A stretch of DNA of 64,000 nt from assembly GCF_002078875.1 (NCBI RefSeq), contig NC_034420.1, positions 5,269,814 through 5,333,813 of the forward strand, given 5' to 3'. How positions within the stretch are numbered: position 1 is the first letter of the stretch; every line of letters begins with the position of its first letter. Shown piece after piece: positions 1 to 13,062 of this stretch. The translations under genes and the position numbers were made by a program. Source of the stretch: Numida meleagris (lineage: Eukaryota; Chordata; Aves; Galliformes; Numididae). The notes below the pieces were generated by a model that saw only the letters and a list, made by a program, of their open reading frames with translations, did no database searches and was not told where the DNA came from.

Positions 1-3000
1 TTAATTTAAAAGCATGAAGAAATGACTGAGATAAATCTCCATTGTGTAATTGGGAAAAGGAGTTAATGGAAGTAGGACAACTGACAGGCTGCACACAAAG
101 GTTAATGACAACGGAGAAATTTCTGTCACATTTTGACTTGGGACACAAACTTTGCAGACAAATATAATGAGGAAAGTCTGATTCAGTCTCTTTGTTCCAA
201 AGCCAGAAGAGACTTACGGAAGTACCTTCACATTTCCATAGGTTGGTCATTCAAGTGGACAGAATAGGCACAAATCAATTATTCATGGTGGAAACTTAGT
301 CTTCTAAAAGGAAGATTGAATCACTGCGTCTTTCTTTTGTTTAAATGGAAAAGTGGAAAAGATTCACAATATTTCTGAGAGTTTTTTGGATGACAGAAAA
401 ATGACAAACTGTGAAAAGGGCATATTTTTCATTAATAATGAAGCTGGAGTCCATAATCCAGAGTTTTGAGCCTTTAATTTACAATTTAACTGGCAGCTCA
501 AACATCCGGATAAGACAGCAACTGAAATAACATTTTATCTAAAGGCTTATCTCCTCCATCAGAAAGGGTATGAGGAATTAATTCTAAGTTTATCCTGTGA
601 GATCACAGAGGGCAAAGCTAGAGAGATACGCTGGATTAATCCTCCAAAATCTTAAAAGCAAAACTCATTGGAGAGGCCAATAGAAAAGGGGAAAAAACAG
701 CAAATGCTAAATCTGATGAATGTTGCTTGCATGTTCAGTATCTTTAGAATTTTTTTTTTCCAGCAAACTGTGTTCTTGATTGAAAGTAAAAGCATGAATT
801 AATAAATAGCTCAAACAAAATACTGTTTTTGCTGATTTCAAACAAAAAAAAAAGAAGTATTTATTTTTCACATCTCTCAACTTGATGCAAGAATCAGAGA
901 TCTAAAGCATTCCCCTTCCTGCAGCAGCACCCAAACACCCTGTGCAACCTGACCTATGTTGCTAGGCCTCCTCTCAGTGAGAGTTAGACTGGAAGGCTTG
1001 CTGAGGTCAGTCCAGCCTAAATTATTCTACGATTCTAATTGCATACTCTATTTCTCAGCTTGAGCAATACTGTATTTATTACTATTTCCTTTCTTAATAA
1101 AATTAAATGATGTTTACCTTTGTTTCCCTCAAAAAAGGAGTAAAGCTCTCACACAGTATGGGTAAGGAGTTTCTATTTACTGATCTATCCATACTGTAGT
1201 AACTCAACAAATCAAAACTAAGGTGTCATTCCACACTCAATTAGAAGAAAATCCAAAATCAGTCTCAGGAAAGAGATTGATTCAGTATGGATTTATCCAA
1301 TTTATTTCCACAATGATCAGTTATCACTCTGAAGTTTTACTTTCCTATCACTCCCCCAAAAATATAAACTTTTAGTATATGCTCCCCTTCCTCCGTTTAA
1401 TGGTGAAAAGATGCTAATCAGTGGTCAGTCATGCTATTTTGACAGACTTCATTTAAAAGCTGATAAAAGCAAACACAACTTTCTCTGTAAACAGAATAGC
1501 TATGACTGAGGTAAGACCAATTGTGAAACTCTCACAATTTTGACTGTGGATATTCTTAGATCACCGACATAAAGTTAATTTTGAATGAACTATTTCAGAC
1601 TCTGGAAGCAGCTGAACCATGCTAAAACTGAACGCATGACAAATCCACAAAGATTAATTCAGCTTGTTTCTCAGTAGGGTAAATTAACCCAAACTGAAAT
1701 CATTGCTAATCCAGTGAGACAAGTTTTTGCACACAAGCTACCTTATTTATTTTACAGTTTGCAGCATAGACAGTACCACAAGCATATTTATTTAAGATGC
1801 AGCATCTTGAGATTTTTGGAGAGATCAAGTAAATTTGATCACACAGTTTTGAGTCATTTGATTAGTTTTCATGGATCATGCATTTAAGACTTAATATAAA
1901 AAAGATTTACACTATCCTCCGTCAGAAGGAAAAAGATTCAGGTGAAATAACTGTTTCTTACTATAATAGGTAACCGCTTTATGAAAAATCAGTGTATTTT
2001 ACTTTACAGACTCTGTCACTAATTTTTTTGTTCATGTATTAACCAAAAGAATAGCTATTCAGAAGACTTTTTACAAAAATTTTTAAACCAACAGTTCTTC
2101 TCTTGTTAAATCACATGAATTTGAAAAACTGAGCACTTTAGCCATTTTCACACTAGATCTGTTCTACACTGATTAATGTAACTGTTTCTGGAACCGATAC
2201 ACTGAGAAGATTCACAGCATTAACTGGCTCCCACTCTTCTTTTACCCCTCCAAATGTCTGTGAGCACATAGCTCATTTGTGAAACATAAGATATTAGACA
2301 ATTGTCTACAAGAGACCAGCCAAGAAGTTAACTCTGATGCTTAAATTTCTGGGACTATTTCTCTACTAATTAAAAAAAAAAAGCCATTGAACAAAAATAC
2401 TTACACATTACTTTATAACTTTTAGACAGTGTCCTAGATCACACACATATGCTTTCAATATCTCAGAGTTACTCAGACATAAAGTAAGCATCCAGGCAGC
2501 CTTAAATGCATGCATTTATCTGCTCTACAGGTTGCCCCAGCCTGCTGCCCCAATTACTTTGAGGCCAACAACAAGGAGTATCTTTCTTTGGTAGACAGAG
2601 ATAAGGGGATTTTCATTATATCTATTGTCCTGGAATACAAGCCTCTAGAAGTACTTGTTTTAAATTTATAACAACTTTTAACTTACGTAATGTCTTGATT
2701 TTATGATAAACTCATGTGATCTTTAGATGCTCAATGCGTTTGTAAAGCAAGCCATAAGTACATACAGTGTTGTTACTTATTCCTAATTATGTAACAACTA
2801 CAAAAGGAACAGGATTATAGGATTATTTCAAAAACACACAAAGATCTAAACACTGCCCTGCAGTAGAGTTCATGCTTACATACAAATAGTAGGGCTTAAA
2901 AGAATGCTGGACAAGAGGCACAATCAGTACACTGCAAAGATCAAAAACTCCCGATAAGCCTGACAACAGACACACACCCAAGACAGACTGCAATATCCAC

Positions 3001-3600
3001 TCCCTCTATTACCAACCCTACCATAGCAATTAGAATGGAAAGAAAAAAAATATGTCATAGCATTTCTTTTGTGGGATTTAGCATGCTGGTGACAACATAT
3101 GTATAACCACCTGACTCCAGGCAGTATCTCTACAAGGGGCAATGAAGATATTCACTGCTTGAGAATTGATCTCTACACTGCACTTCACCACAACTGCTGT
3201 TAATATAAAAAATATATATCCGCAATTAATATACAGCTGTAATAGTTCCATGTAATCAGTAAGTTACTCTTTCAACAATGAAAACTTATCCCGTCCCGGC
3301 CCAAAAAGCATTATACATAACTGTTTATTTATTTCTTTCATCTGTCAAATCTTTAGATTTATTGGTTTATTTTCCTTAATGTCATTATTTTTTTAGGCTA
3401 ACAGTACTTACTTTCCTTCCTCCAAGAAAAACAGAGATCCACTAAAGGAAAGGCTACTTGCTGGAACACAGCACAGTTCTGCTGTCTGGACAATCTGTAC
3501 ACATGTAGTTTGAAGCCAGACACAGCACTTGCTGTTTCTCATCCCCCTGTAGGCCCAGGACATGCAAAGGATGTGTTTCAAGCAGGGAACTGATAAGAAT
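1..3600. other. Intergenic, no gene seen
   Basis: AT-rich sequence with short chance ORFs only. Apart from the CR1 tail near 1.0 kb I recognise no repeat, RNA gene or exon. Confidence 0.5.
980..1037 (+). repeat. CR1 3' tail fragment (degraded)
   Basis: The stretch with gttagactggaaggcttgc, followed by ggtcagtccagcc and ending attctacgattcta, matches the pattern of the CR1 3' end (gttggactagatg...ccttccaacc...attctatgattct). Only the last 60 bases or so are recognisable. Confidence 0.5.
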
Positions 3601-3816
3601 AAAATCAGAGAATCATTAAGGTTGGAAAAGACCTCTAAGATCACCTAGTCCAGTCATCAACCCATCATCACCATGACGAATAAACCATGTCGCCCAGTGC
3701 CATATCTATCACCTCAGTGACACCACCACCTCCCTGGGCAGTCTGTTCCAATATCTCACCACTCTTTTTGAGAATAATTTTTTCCTAATATCCAACCTAA
3801 ACCTCCTTTGACACAA
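3601..3816 (-). repeat. CR1 3' end copy
   Basis: It begins with a reverse-complemented CR1 tail (agagaatcattaaggttgg, then aagacctctaagatcacc) and runs through the usual tctgttccaatatctcacc and tatccaacctaaacctcc stretches. It is 5'-truncated, as most CR1 copies are, and the ORF over it is non-coding. Confidence 0.85.
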
Positions 3817-6027
3817 CGGAAATGATGACTAAACTGTTACAAAGACAATGCTGCAATTCAAATGTGTTTAACATAATGCATTTGTAGAGGATTATGACTG
3901 CATTCTCAGTTTCCTCCTCTCAACTGGTGCTCTGCTCTCCCACTTGAAACACAGCAGAACAGTCACTCCAGATCTGTAGTTAGTGGAAATCTGTGAGTAC
4001 CGGGAAGGGAAAAGAGGAAAGAGGAAAGTAATGGGAGGAGATCAAAAAGTTTTATACTGCCATTTTGAACTGCATCTGCTATTGTTATGTCCATTGCTCC
4101 TGATCTACAGCAAGATCAAAGTGAAAGGACACTTCATGGAGTGCTCTTCTGTTCTTAAAATGCACTATCCTCTTGTTCAGTAAGTTCTACGGTACTATGT
4201 AACCTGGAATTTTTTATTCAGTAGCAGACCGTGTCGTTAAGTGATGCCTGCTCCTTGCAAACATTAAAGAAGGGCAAATGAAAAGAGATGGGGAAAAGGG
4301 TGAATAAAAACACAGTCCTCAGAACAAAGGTTTTGTTTGTCTTCTTAGGTCTAAATTCATTACTTAAACCATCCCATGAATATGCTGACTGAAGCTGGCT
4401 GAACAAAAGAATGACCATGTAGACTGAAAGAAGAATGACTGGACAGCTGGATCAAAATAGAGATGTGAAATACTGAAACTTTTAAGTGTCAAATTAGGTG
4501 CATACCTACTCTCATAGGATTAGACACTCATTACTGAAAAAAATATTTAAATCCATAAAAAAGCAGAAAAAGTAGGATTACTCTGGGTGACATGGAACTA
4601 ATACTATGTTTTGAGCTTTTCCATTTTAAAAAATTAAGTTGACAGCTCCACTGTCCCTTATGCCAAAATTTATGATACAATTTGCTGAATTATATAAAGC
4701 CCTATCAAGAAATGACACATATGGAATGACTTTTTATTTGGAATTGTGTTTCTTATACCAAGGTTCATCAAGCTGCTTCATATTTATCCTCTGATTAATG
4801 ATATGTCAGAATTGTAATTCTAGCACCAATTTATGAATTGTTGGCAAATGGAGAATGAAATAACTATGAAGTCAACAGGCAATATTAATTTTTGTCCATC
4901 TTCCATGGGCTCCAGTAAAAGTTGCCCAAATGTGCTTTGTTGTTGCAACCTAACTAAATATTACAGTCTTATTCCTATCATCCATTAATATCATTACTGC
5001 TGCGGGTAGCACATTTCATGAAGAGCAACAGTTCAGTATGATCTGATATCAGTCAGTCTGAATTAAGGTTTCATATCTAAGAATCTTTAACATTCAGTTT
5101 TCTCACTCACAAAGATAACTTCTTCTTAGGGTTATTCGATGTCAGTGCATTTTTTTAAGGTCTGCAGACTGAAATAATAATAACAAAGAATAAGGGTGTC
5201 TTCAACTGTTTTAATAGGATATTCAGTATGTTCAAGAGTACTTCATCTAGAAAAGCAGAGGGTGGAGAAAATACAAAATCTGGAACTACACTTCATGGAT
5301 TTTGGAGTTGGATTCATAAGACCTGTCTGAAAAGGAATATCTAATCAAGGCACTACTATAAGAATAAAACAATCTCTTCCAAAGCAGCCCCAGCACCAGA
5401 TTTAGAGTCCTTTGTTGTCAGTGTTCTTTTATGTAGATTCAAGGGATGAACTTTTCTGTGAGACAAGAAGAAATGATTATTTGCATTTGAGATAAAATGA
5501 AAGGAAAGAAGGCTTTAACATCCTTTTTAATATGAAGAAAGAAAATCAGCAATAATCTTCATCAGAGAAGTGATGAAAATTTTAATTGGGAAAGATACAG
5601 ATATACTTAGAGAAAGCAAGACCAGCTGAAGTGCACACATGGTGAACAATGGAAAGGTGCTGCTTCAACAGGACTTATTAGACAATGTGTTTATACAAAG
5701 AAGATAAATGTTGGCTTAGATGGGAATAAATCTGACTCCATTCCCAGTCAGTGCTACCATTCAACAGACGAATGTATTCAGCCTTATTTTTAATATTTTA
5801 GTAGTTATGAACTTCATTCACAGACACTTCTGAAATAGGAAATTATTATTTTTAAGTCCCTCCCTGGCCACTAGTGCCTCTTCCTTGGAGATTATTAAGA
5901 GTCTAGCATTCTCTTCGCTATCAATACTGAAGAAGAACTTGGAGTAACAGACAAAAAACCTAGATTTGAAGAACTTGAAATCTACAAAGACTGGTAAAGG
6001 AGGTTTTGATGTTTCAGATGTTTCAGT
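3817..6027. other. Intergenic, no gene seen
   Basis: No element or splice-bounded exon recognised. Confidence 0.45.
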
Positions 6028-6362
6028 GCAAACTCTCAGCTACAAAGGACTATTTTTCAACACAGTCACTGCCATTAGCTATGCATTTTCACCAGCGATG
6101 AACAAGAGCCTGTATTCCACACTCATAAAAATCTGCATCAGCAGACGTGACCCACCTAGCTTTCCTAGCACTGTTGCTAGGAAAACGTTGCCCATGCAGT
6201 TTATTCTTCATGAACTCCAACAGATGGAAGTCAGAAAGCACCAAATCCAGACTATACAGCGAGTGTGGTAGGACAGTTCAGCCAAGATTGGCAATGTGTT
6301 CCACGGTCTTTAAGCTGGTATGAGGCCTGGCGTTAATGCATTGCAAGGGAAAGCTTATCTTC
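6028..6362 (-). mobile_element. Mariner fragment: C-terminal half of the transposase
   Basis: The plus-strand left part matches the other mariner copies here (cagctacaaaggactatttt, then cattttcaccagcgatgaac). On the minus strand the sequence translates to mariner transposase pieces: NARPHTSLKTVEHIANLGW, then SLDLVLSDFHLL, then a C-terminal end and a stop. The third catalytic Asp (in LSDFHL) is kept. The second (normally HDNA) has become Ile (QCINARPH). The outer terminal repeat is missing. It is a DD34D-type element, now inactive. Confidence 0.82.
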
Positions 6363-6364
6363 TT

Positions 6365-6617
6365 AAAATCATAAAATCACAGAACTATTTGAGTTGCAAA
6401 GGACCCTTAAAGGTCATCTAGTTCAAATCCCCTGCAGTGAACAGGGGCACTTACAGCTTGATCAGGTGGCTCAGAGCCCCATTCAGCCTGACCCTGAATG
6501 TCTCCAAGGATGGGGTGTCCACCACACCTTTGGGCAACCCATTCCAGTGCCTCACTGCCCTTAGTGTAAAAAAATTTTCCTTATATCCAGTATAAATCTC
6601 CCCTCTTTTAGTGTTTT
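6365..6617 (-). repeat. CR1 3' end copy
   Basis: Reverse-complement CR1 tail (aaatcacagaactatttgag, then aaaggtcatctagttcaa), followed by cattcagcctgaccctgaat and ttccttatatccagtataaa. It abuts the mariner fragment that ends near 6362, with only a few bases between. Confidence 0.85.
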
Positions 6618-8167
6618 AAGCACTAAAATTTAAAGGTTAAGTAATCAGTGGGAGTTTCTTAGAACTTAAATATTTTTAACAGCTCATTCATAACTACAAA
6701 AAAAGGGAAAAGATACACGGTGAAGTACATTATAAGAGTTATATGAGAAGTATGTTATATGAGAGTTATAAAATATTGTTTAACATTTAAACAGCATTTT
6801 TTTTTTTTTTTTTGCCTGTCGTTGTTTTATTTGCTTCTTTAGCTCTCACTGGTCACCTCTGCACACCATTGCCCCTTTTTCCCTGTCTTCCAGTTGAATC
6901 CATTCCTCTTTGGTACTCTTGACTTCTGGAACAACAGCAGCGTGCCAGAGAGAAAGCAAGAAATAAAAAACAGCAGTTTTGCTGTCTTATTGTTATGTTG
7001 CATCATGTCATGCCACAAAAGAACGAAAATGAAACAGACAAGAAAATGACAATACAGGTGGCAGAATTATTTTTCTCTTTACTTCTGAAAAGAAAACACA
7101 GCGGAAAGTCTTATTATTATAGGAAGGATGAGTGATTTATTAAAAAGCTTGTTATCAACACAAGACAGCCTGTTACTCGTGTGCTACATACTCTGCACAG
7201 CTGAAGTGTGAACAAAATTGGTAGGGCCAATTATAGCAAAAGTCTGATACACACAGACAGTAGAAACATCTCCTGATGAAAGCAGAGTTGGTCGAAAGTT
7301 TTCATGCCTTTAGACCTTCTCTCATCAGAAGTGGCACCAGAGATCACAAATGAAAGGTTGTAACACTGTATTAATATTTTTCATGTTACTAATGCAACAT
7401 ATTGGGCAGCACCCTGTTCTTCTACCTAGACAGGCAATTACCCTGGCTTCAGTCTAAGTAAATACCTTTTCTGACTGTATTACAACAGTAGAAATCTTGT
7501 CACTTTTGAGGCAGTAGCAGTTGCACTCCTTTTGCTGGCTATGAGGTACGTACTCGTAACGCTGAAAATTATTTTGTGTGAATCTTTTTTGCTCAGTATG
7601 TTGTTTATTTCAGCTTTTTTCTTTTTTTTTTTTTTTTTTAACTAACATAAGAAGTCAAATCTTATTTGGCTTATCAGTCTATCAACAAACACAGATGTTC
7701 CCTACAGCTTACTGAAAGCTCAACAGACCTTGAATTTAGCATCCATCCCCCATGTGTCAGGAGTTGGCCTATTGCCCTTCCTCATCTCCTTGTAGGAAGA
7801 CAATACTGTTTATCATCCCACTCTATTAACACATTTGGTCCTCACAGGCTTGTCAAGTATTATGTTTCCTAGGCAGAATAACTTATCTTTTCTTCATCAT
7901 AAGATCCCTTCTACACCACAGTACCTTTCAACTTCTTTCTTTCTTGGACGATATAAGTGATAAATACTAAACTTAGGGCACTTTTCTCTCAGTTTTGATT
8001 AACTTTGAGCTGAATCACCTGCTTTAAGATGGAAAAAAAAAAACTTGTGTACTTGAAGAATTTGTCTATTTCTTTATGTTCCACTACTTGGTCTAACAGA
8101 AGTTTATCTCAAAACTAATTCAAAGTTACAATCTCCATCTGTTCCACAAACACAAAGACCCTGAACC
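6618..8167. other. Intergenic, no gene seen
   Basis: Contains two poly-T runs; otherwise featureless by eye. Confidence 0.45.
6797..6813 (+). repeat. Poly-T run
   Basis: 17 T. Similar runs lie at 7622-7639 (18 T) and 14096-14116 (21 T). No adjoining retrogene or SINE body was recognised at any of them. Confidence 0.85.
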
Positions 8168-9001
8168 ATTTTCAGCCTTTTTCAGAAGGCCCTACAGAGA
8201 GATCTGGACAGGCTGGATCTCTGGGCTGAAACCAGTGGGATGAGGTTCAACAAGACCAAGTGCCGGGTCCTGCACTTTGGCCACAACAATCCCAGGCAAC
8301 ACTACAGGCTTGGGGCAGAGTGGCTGGATGACTGTGTAGAGGAAGTGGACCTGGGGGTATTGGTCAACGCTTGGCTGAACATGAGCCAGCAGTGTGCCCA
8401 GGTGGCCAAAAAGGCCAATGGCATCCTGGCTTGTATCACAAACAGTGTTGCCAGCAGGAAAAGGGAAGTGATCGCCCCTCTGTGCTCAGCCCTGGTGAGG
8501 TTGCACCTTGAGTACTGTGTTCAGTTTTGGACTGCTCACTACAAGGAAGACATTGAGGCACTGGAGCATATTCAGAGAAGGGCAACGAAGCTGTGAGGGG
8601 TCTGGAGTAAAAGCCTTATGAGGAGCAGCTGAAGGAACTGGGATTGTTTAGTCCAGGGGTGACCATGATGCTTTCTAACACTGCCTGAAGGGAGGTAGTG
8701 GTGAGGAGGGGGTCAGCCTCTCCCATATAACTAGCAAAAAGACTAGAGGGAATGGCCTCAAGTTGCACCAGGGGAGGTTCAGGTTGGATGTCAGGAAATA
8801 CTTCTTCTCCGAGAGAGTGGTCAGGCAATGCAATGGGCTGCCCAATTACGTGCCAGAGTCACCGACACTAGAGGAATTCAAGAAACGTTTAGATGTTGTA
8901 CTGAGGGACGTGGTTTAGTGGGAAATACTGGTGACAGGTGGACAGTTGGACTGGTTGATCTTGGAAGTCTTCTCCAAACTTGGTGGTTCTATGATTCTAT
9001 G
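8168..9001 (+). repeat. CR1 element: 3' end of ORF2 plus 3' UTR
   Basis: About 830 bp of 5'-truncated CR1. It encodes the C-terminal part of the reverse transcriptase ORF: in one frame from about 8193 it reads [16 protein letters not shown], then [12 protein letters not shown], and ends [10 protein letters not shown], a typical CR1 ORF2 region. A TGA at 8594-8596 and later indels break the frame compared with related CR1 copies, so it is dead. It then runs through the gcaccaggggaggttcaggt region to the classic tail ggttctatgattctatg. It is the best preserved retrotransposon in the window. Confidence 0.93.
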
Positions 9002-9046
9002 CCTTCACTACATTTTCCAGGCCTCCAGAAAATATGTTTAATAAAA

Positions 9047-9094
9047 GGGGTTGGACTAGATGCTCTTTAAATATCCCTTCCAACCATTCTGAGA
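9047..9094 (+). repeat. CR1 3' tail fragment directly after another CR1
   Basis: Reads aggggttggactagatgctc, then tcccttccaaccattctgag, the last 50 bases or so of CR1, about 45 bp after the end of the larger CR1 and in the same orientation. Confidence 0.75.
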
Positions 9095-11302
9095 AAGTGT
9101 TGAGTATTCCACGGGTACCTATTCATGCAAAGAACAGTGGTTTGATATGTATTACTCCAGAAGTGAAATCAGTATTATTAGCTGGACAATTCAGAGACTT
9201 TTGCTCATGATTGCATCCAACTTTCAGAACTGAACAATTTCAAGAAGCAATATGGGGGAATGAGAGATGTTTACTTTTACATAAAATGCTGAGAAACATG
9301 CATTTATGAAGAAAAAATATCTTGCTATTTAAAAATTCCGTAATTATTATTCACTATAAAGAAATTTCATGTATTTTTATTTCCTTTGGCAACATTCTAA
9401 TTGGCCCAATGAATAGACAAGATAAATGTTATTGTTAAGGCTTGTCTGAGGAGCTGGAAATAGCCCATGTAACCAAAGAAAACAATAAAATTCTTTATAG
9501 TGAAAAAGAATGGCAGTATTTTGGCCATTACTGATAACATCCAATTATTGGGAAACAAATCTTATTGTATAACTACATGACATGATATCCCTGTTAAATA
9601 TCATCAGATTCTACTACGCAATTAAGCTAACTTGTCACAATCAAACATCTAGTCATATTCCATCTATCCAGAGGCCAATAAATGATAGGTGATATTGGTT
9701 AATAGATAGTCAATCGATTGCAATACAAAAGAATTCATTTGTTTTTCTTGGCTGTTCAGTATTTCCTAAGGGCTATTGTCATTCCTCAGCCTCCCACTCC
9801 TTTGTCTCCAGCTCTGCCTTCTAACCTTCTAATATTTATTTTGTCTCCTGCCTGCTCAAACCTGGCCCAATGTCCACCCCAACTGCAACCCCAAAGGGTC
9901 CATAATATTAACTAGCCATGGAATACTAAGCAACACAATTAGAGAAAAAATTAGAGAAAATTCACAGGTCTGAGTGATTTCAAACCTGCTGAACAATTAC
10001 AGACAATAGCAAGAGCCATCAAGTTTGTCAGGCTCAAAATGAACAAAACGCACCTGAAACGTCTTAAACAACAGGGCACAGAAAGGTTAGAAGAGCAGAA
10101 TTTTACAGAAGTAGTTTATGAATGAATTTTCAGGCATGAAAACTGTTTTGCTCATGCTTAAGTAATAGAAGTTTTTACTCTTAGTGAATCTATGATGTGG
10201 TCACCTGCTTGATTTAATCCTTATTTCATTTATCTTATGATACAGAGAGGAGAGGGAAATCAAAATCACAACATAAGTTTTATTAAATCAAGTATGTGGA
10301 AAATAGAAAAAAGCAGAGGCCATTTGGGAATAAAAGCAATCCAAGCCTAACTATTCCAATACTTTCAAAAATGAAGCTGGAGCAAGGAATCACAACCAGA
10401 ACATCATCTTTATTCATCTACCATTATACTACTTCGTGTTTCTCCACAAAATCAACTGTGAACTACAGCTTATTGCAAATCTTTATTCTTCTGATATGTG
10501 TGATATGATGAGATAGTGCACCCAAAGTAATCTTTAAAACACACTAGCATATTGATGCTGAAATGAAAAAAAAAACAACGGATTTTATTTAAAGGACTAT
10601 CAAGAACTATTCTGGGCTAATGTATTTATGTGGTCACTACAGATATAGTTAATTAAAAAAAAAAACAATATGCAAATCAAGATAATTTTAGCTTTGCAAG
10701 TCACTTTTAAAAATGTGGCCAAAAGCAAGTATAACTGTGAAGCTGGAAGTTGTCACAAACCACAAAAACTATGCATACCAAAAATCATTAAAAAAAACCT
10801 GAACTTGAAAATATTCCTCTCTTTCCTCTGAAACACTTAAAAAGAGACACTAAAAGACGGTGGACATAATTTGAACCCAGAGTAAGTATCTTTAACTAAG
10901 CTCTCTTTAGAGTCTCTTTAGAATTAAAGCTTACAGGATGTAATTCTTTATTGAAAAACAGTAAGAGTGCTTACGCACCATGCAGGATTTTTTCAAGTTA
11001 CTGCAGCTATAAAAGAAATCTATTATAGATAAAAAGAAGCTTAAATAGCATATATTACATCTTACTTTTGTTTATATATGAAGAAGAGTATTCAGAGTGG
11101 ACCACATCTTAGACTTGCACTAATCCTTAAATAATTACTATTCATCTACTGAATACTGGAAAAACCTTACGGAATGTGACTTTGTTCTGCTGGTTTGTCT
11201 AATCCGATTCAATTACTTCAGCTCCTTCTCCCAAAGGTCTCACATTTATAAACTGAGCACTACATGTCCCCTTATTCCCCATATCTTCACCCTCAATAAT
11301 AG

Positions 11303-11490
11303 AAAGGAAAAATAAGAAGAAGAAAGAAGAGAAAGAAAAATAAGGAGATAGATGAGAGAAAATAGGAGAGAGAGAATGAGAAAAGGGAAGGAAGGAAGGA
11401 AGGAAGGAAGGAGGGAAGGAGGGAACGAAGGAAGGAGGGAAGGAAGGAAGGAAGGAAGGAAGGAAGGAAGGAAGGAAGGAAGGAAGGAAA
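11303..11490 (+). repeat. Polypurine tract with (GGAA)n microsatellite
   Basis: Almost pure A/G for about 190 bases. From 11385 it becomes a GGAA repeat with a few variants (gagg, gaac), followed by a short A run. The long Lys/Glu/Arg- or Leu/Pro/Ser-rich ORFs over it are artefacts of the repeat. Confidence 0.95.
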
Positions 11491-12910
11491 AAAAGAACTG
11501 TACTTTTTTATCATTGTTTTGGTCCTTTCCCAAATATCAGTCCATCAATAACCAAGAGAAACAGCTTCTAACTCACACAGGCTTTGGCAACTCTGTTGTG
11601 GTAAGGACACTACAAACACTGGAGATGGGAATAGTTCAGTGGTTTGGACCAATCTGAATGGATGGAAATCACTAATCTCCCTGAAGCTGGAGTAAATGCT
11701 GTACAGCTGGTAGCAGCTTGTTATCTGCATGCAGAAAGCAATAGGAGTATTATAAATTTCCTGCACAAAGTGAACTATTTCAATCACCTGTAAAGGCTTC
11801 GCTCATCAAATAGAACAGTGGCAGAAAACCTAACAACTGAAGATCTTTCCAGTCCCTTACCCTTTTCAAATATCAGCTATTTGCCCAGAATTGAAACTTT
11901 GATTTCAGAAAAGAATAAAATATCATAATAAAGTGATTGGTGAACAGAAATTTCAGAAAAGGAAGTATACAATGGAGCAGCAAGAGGTTTGACACAGATA
12001 ATCTAAGAGATCAACTGTATACGAGACTGTGCGATCTTAAAAAGTATAGTCTTAATTAGGAACCCAGACTACACTGGAAGTAAATGGTATTCCAAGTGAT
12101 TGACTTTGCCATTTTGCACCATTTCCTCTTCCTCGCTTTGTGTTACATACTTTGCAGCAAGTTGGAACTCCAACCGAGGAACAGTCTTGATTCTTTCCAT
12201 AACATTAAAAAATAGATTAATTTCAGGCAAACGCAAATATGTTCTGGATACATTTTAGGAGGGGCCTCTCTTTCTACCAAAAGAAGAGTTAAACCTCGAA
12301 CACTTGAAACTAGTGCTTATGAAGAAGCTTACTAATTCTGTAAAATAAACTAACAAGTCCTAATGTCAAGCTAATGATCCCATCTAAGATGTGATCCTTT
12401 TCATTAGTGTTGAGGTTGCCACTGAATTTGAACATTTCCACAGCAATTTATATGACACATCTTTGCTGCCTTTTCCCCTATGACAGCTCTGTGAAGCTTT
12501 TCTCTCCAAAAATGAAGTTTTTCTCTGCAAAAAAAAGTAACAGCAAATCATCCAAACAATTAAAATTAGAAACATTCTGGCAGACAGTTATTGCACAATT
12601 CACAGTAGAGAAAGTACGAGGAGGACACGGTTGTTTGTGTGTGTGTCTGTGGTGGACACACAAATTCCTTGTGATTTATTAATTTGATCATTCAAGTCAG
12701 ATCAAAAGCCTTAGTCTTACAGAGAGAACTGTCTTTTGATAAAATAACTTTTTTTTTCCTCAGAAACTATATTCTTTCATTAAAATCTTCTAATGTATGG
12801 TAACAAGTAATTACTGATTAGAAGAAAAGGGATTTTTTTGGCCTATTCTGGTGGAATGTTTTTTTTCTTCCAAAAAAATGCCAAAATGATCTATAGAATT
12901 ATTTGTAAAC

Positions 12911-12952
12911 ATAAATAAATAAATATATATGCATATATATATTATATTTTTA
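12911..12952. repeat. AT-rich simple repeat
   Basis: (AAAT)n followed by alternating TA with a central gcatatatatatt. Confidence 0.85.
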
Positions 12953-13040
12953 TTCTTCCTTTGAGCATCAACTTAGTCCTTTACAGCTTGACGCTCTCTA
13001 AAAAAATGTCTGCCTCATCCACAGACAGGGGGTGTTGTTG

Positions 13041-13062
13041 GTATGTATGTATGTATGTACGT
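13041..13062 (+). repeat. (GTAT)n microsatellite
   Basis: About five units of gtat, ending gtacgt. Confidence 0.85.

Noticed and set aside
8240..8596. 118-codon ORF as a host gene
   Set aside because: The peptide is CR1 ORF2 C-terminal sequence and the DNA runs into a CR1 3' tail; it is a dead retrotransposon fragment.
11246..11657. Long overlapping ORFs rich in Leu/Pro/Ser or Lys/Glu/Arg
   Set aside because: They are translations of the GGAA microsatellite.
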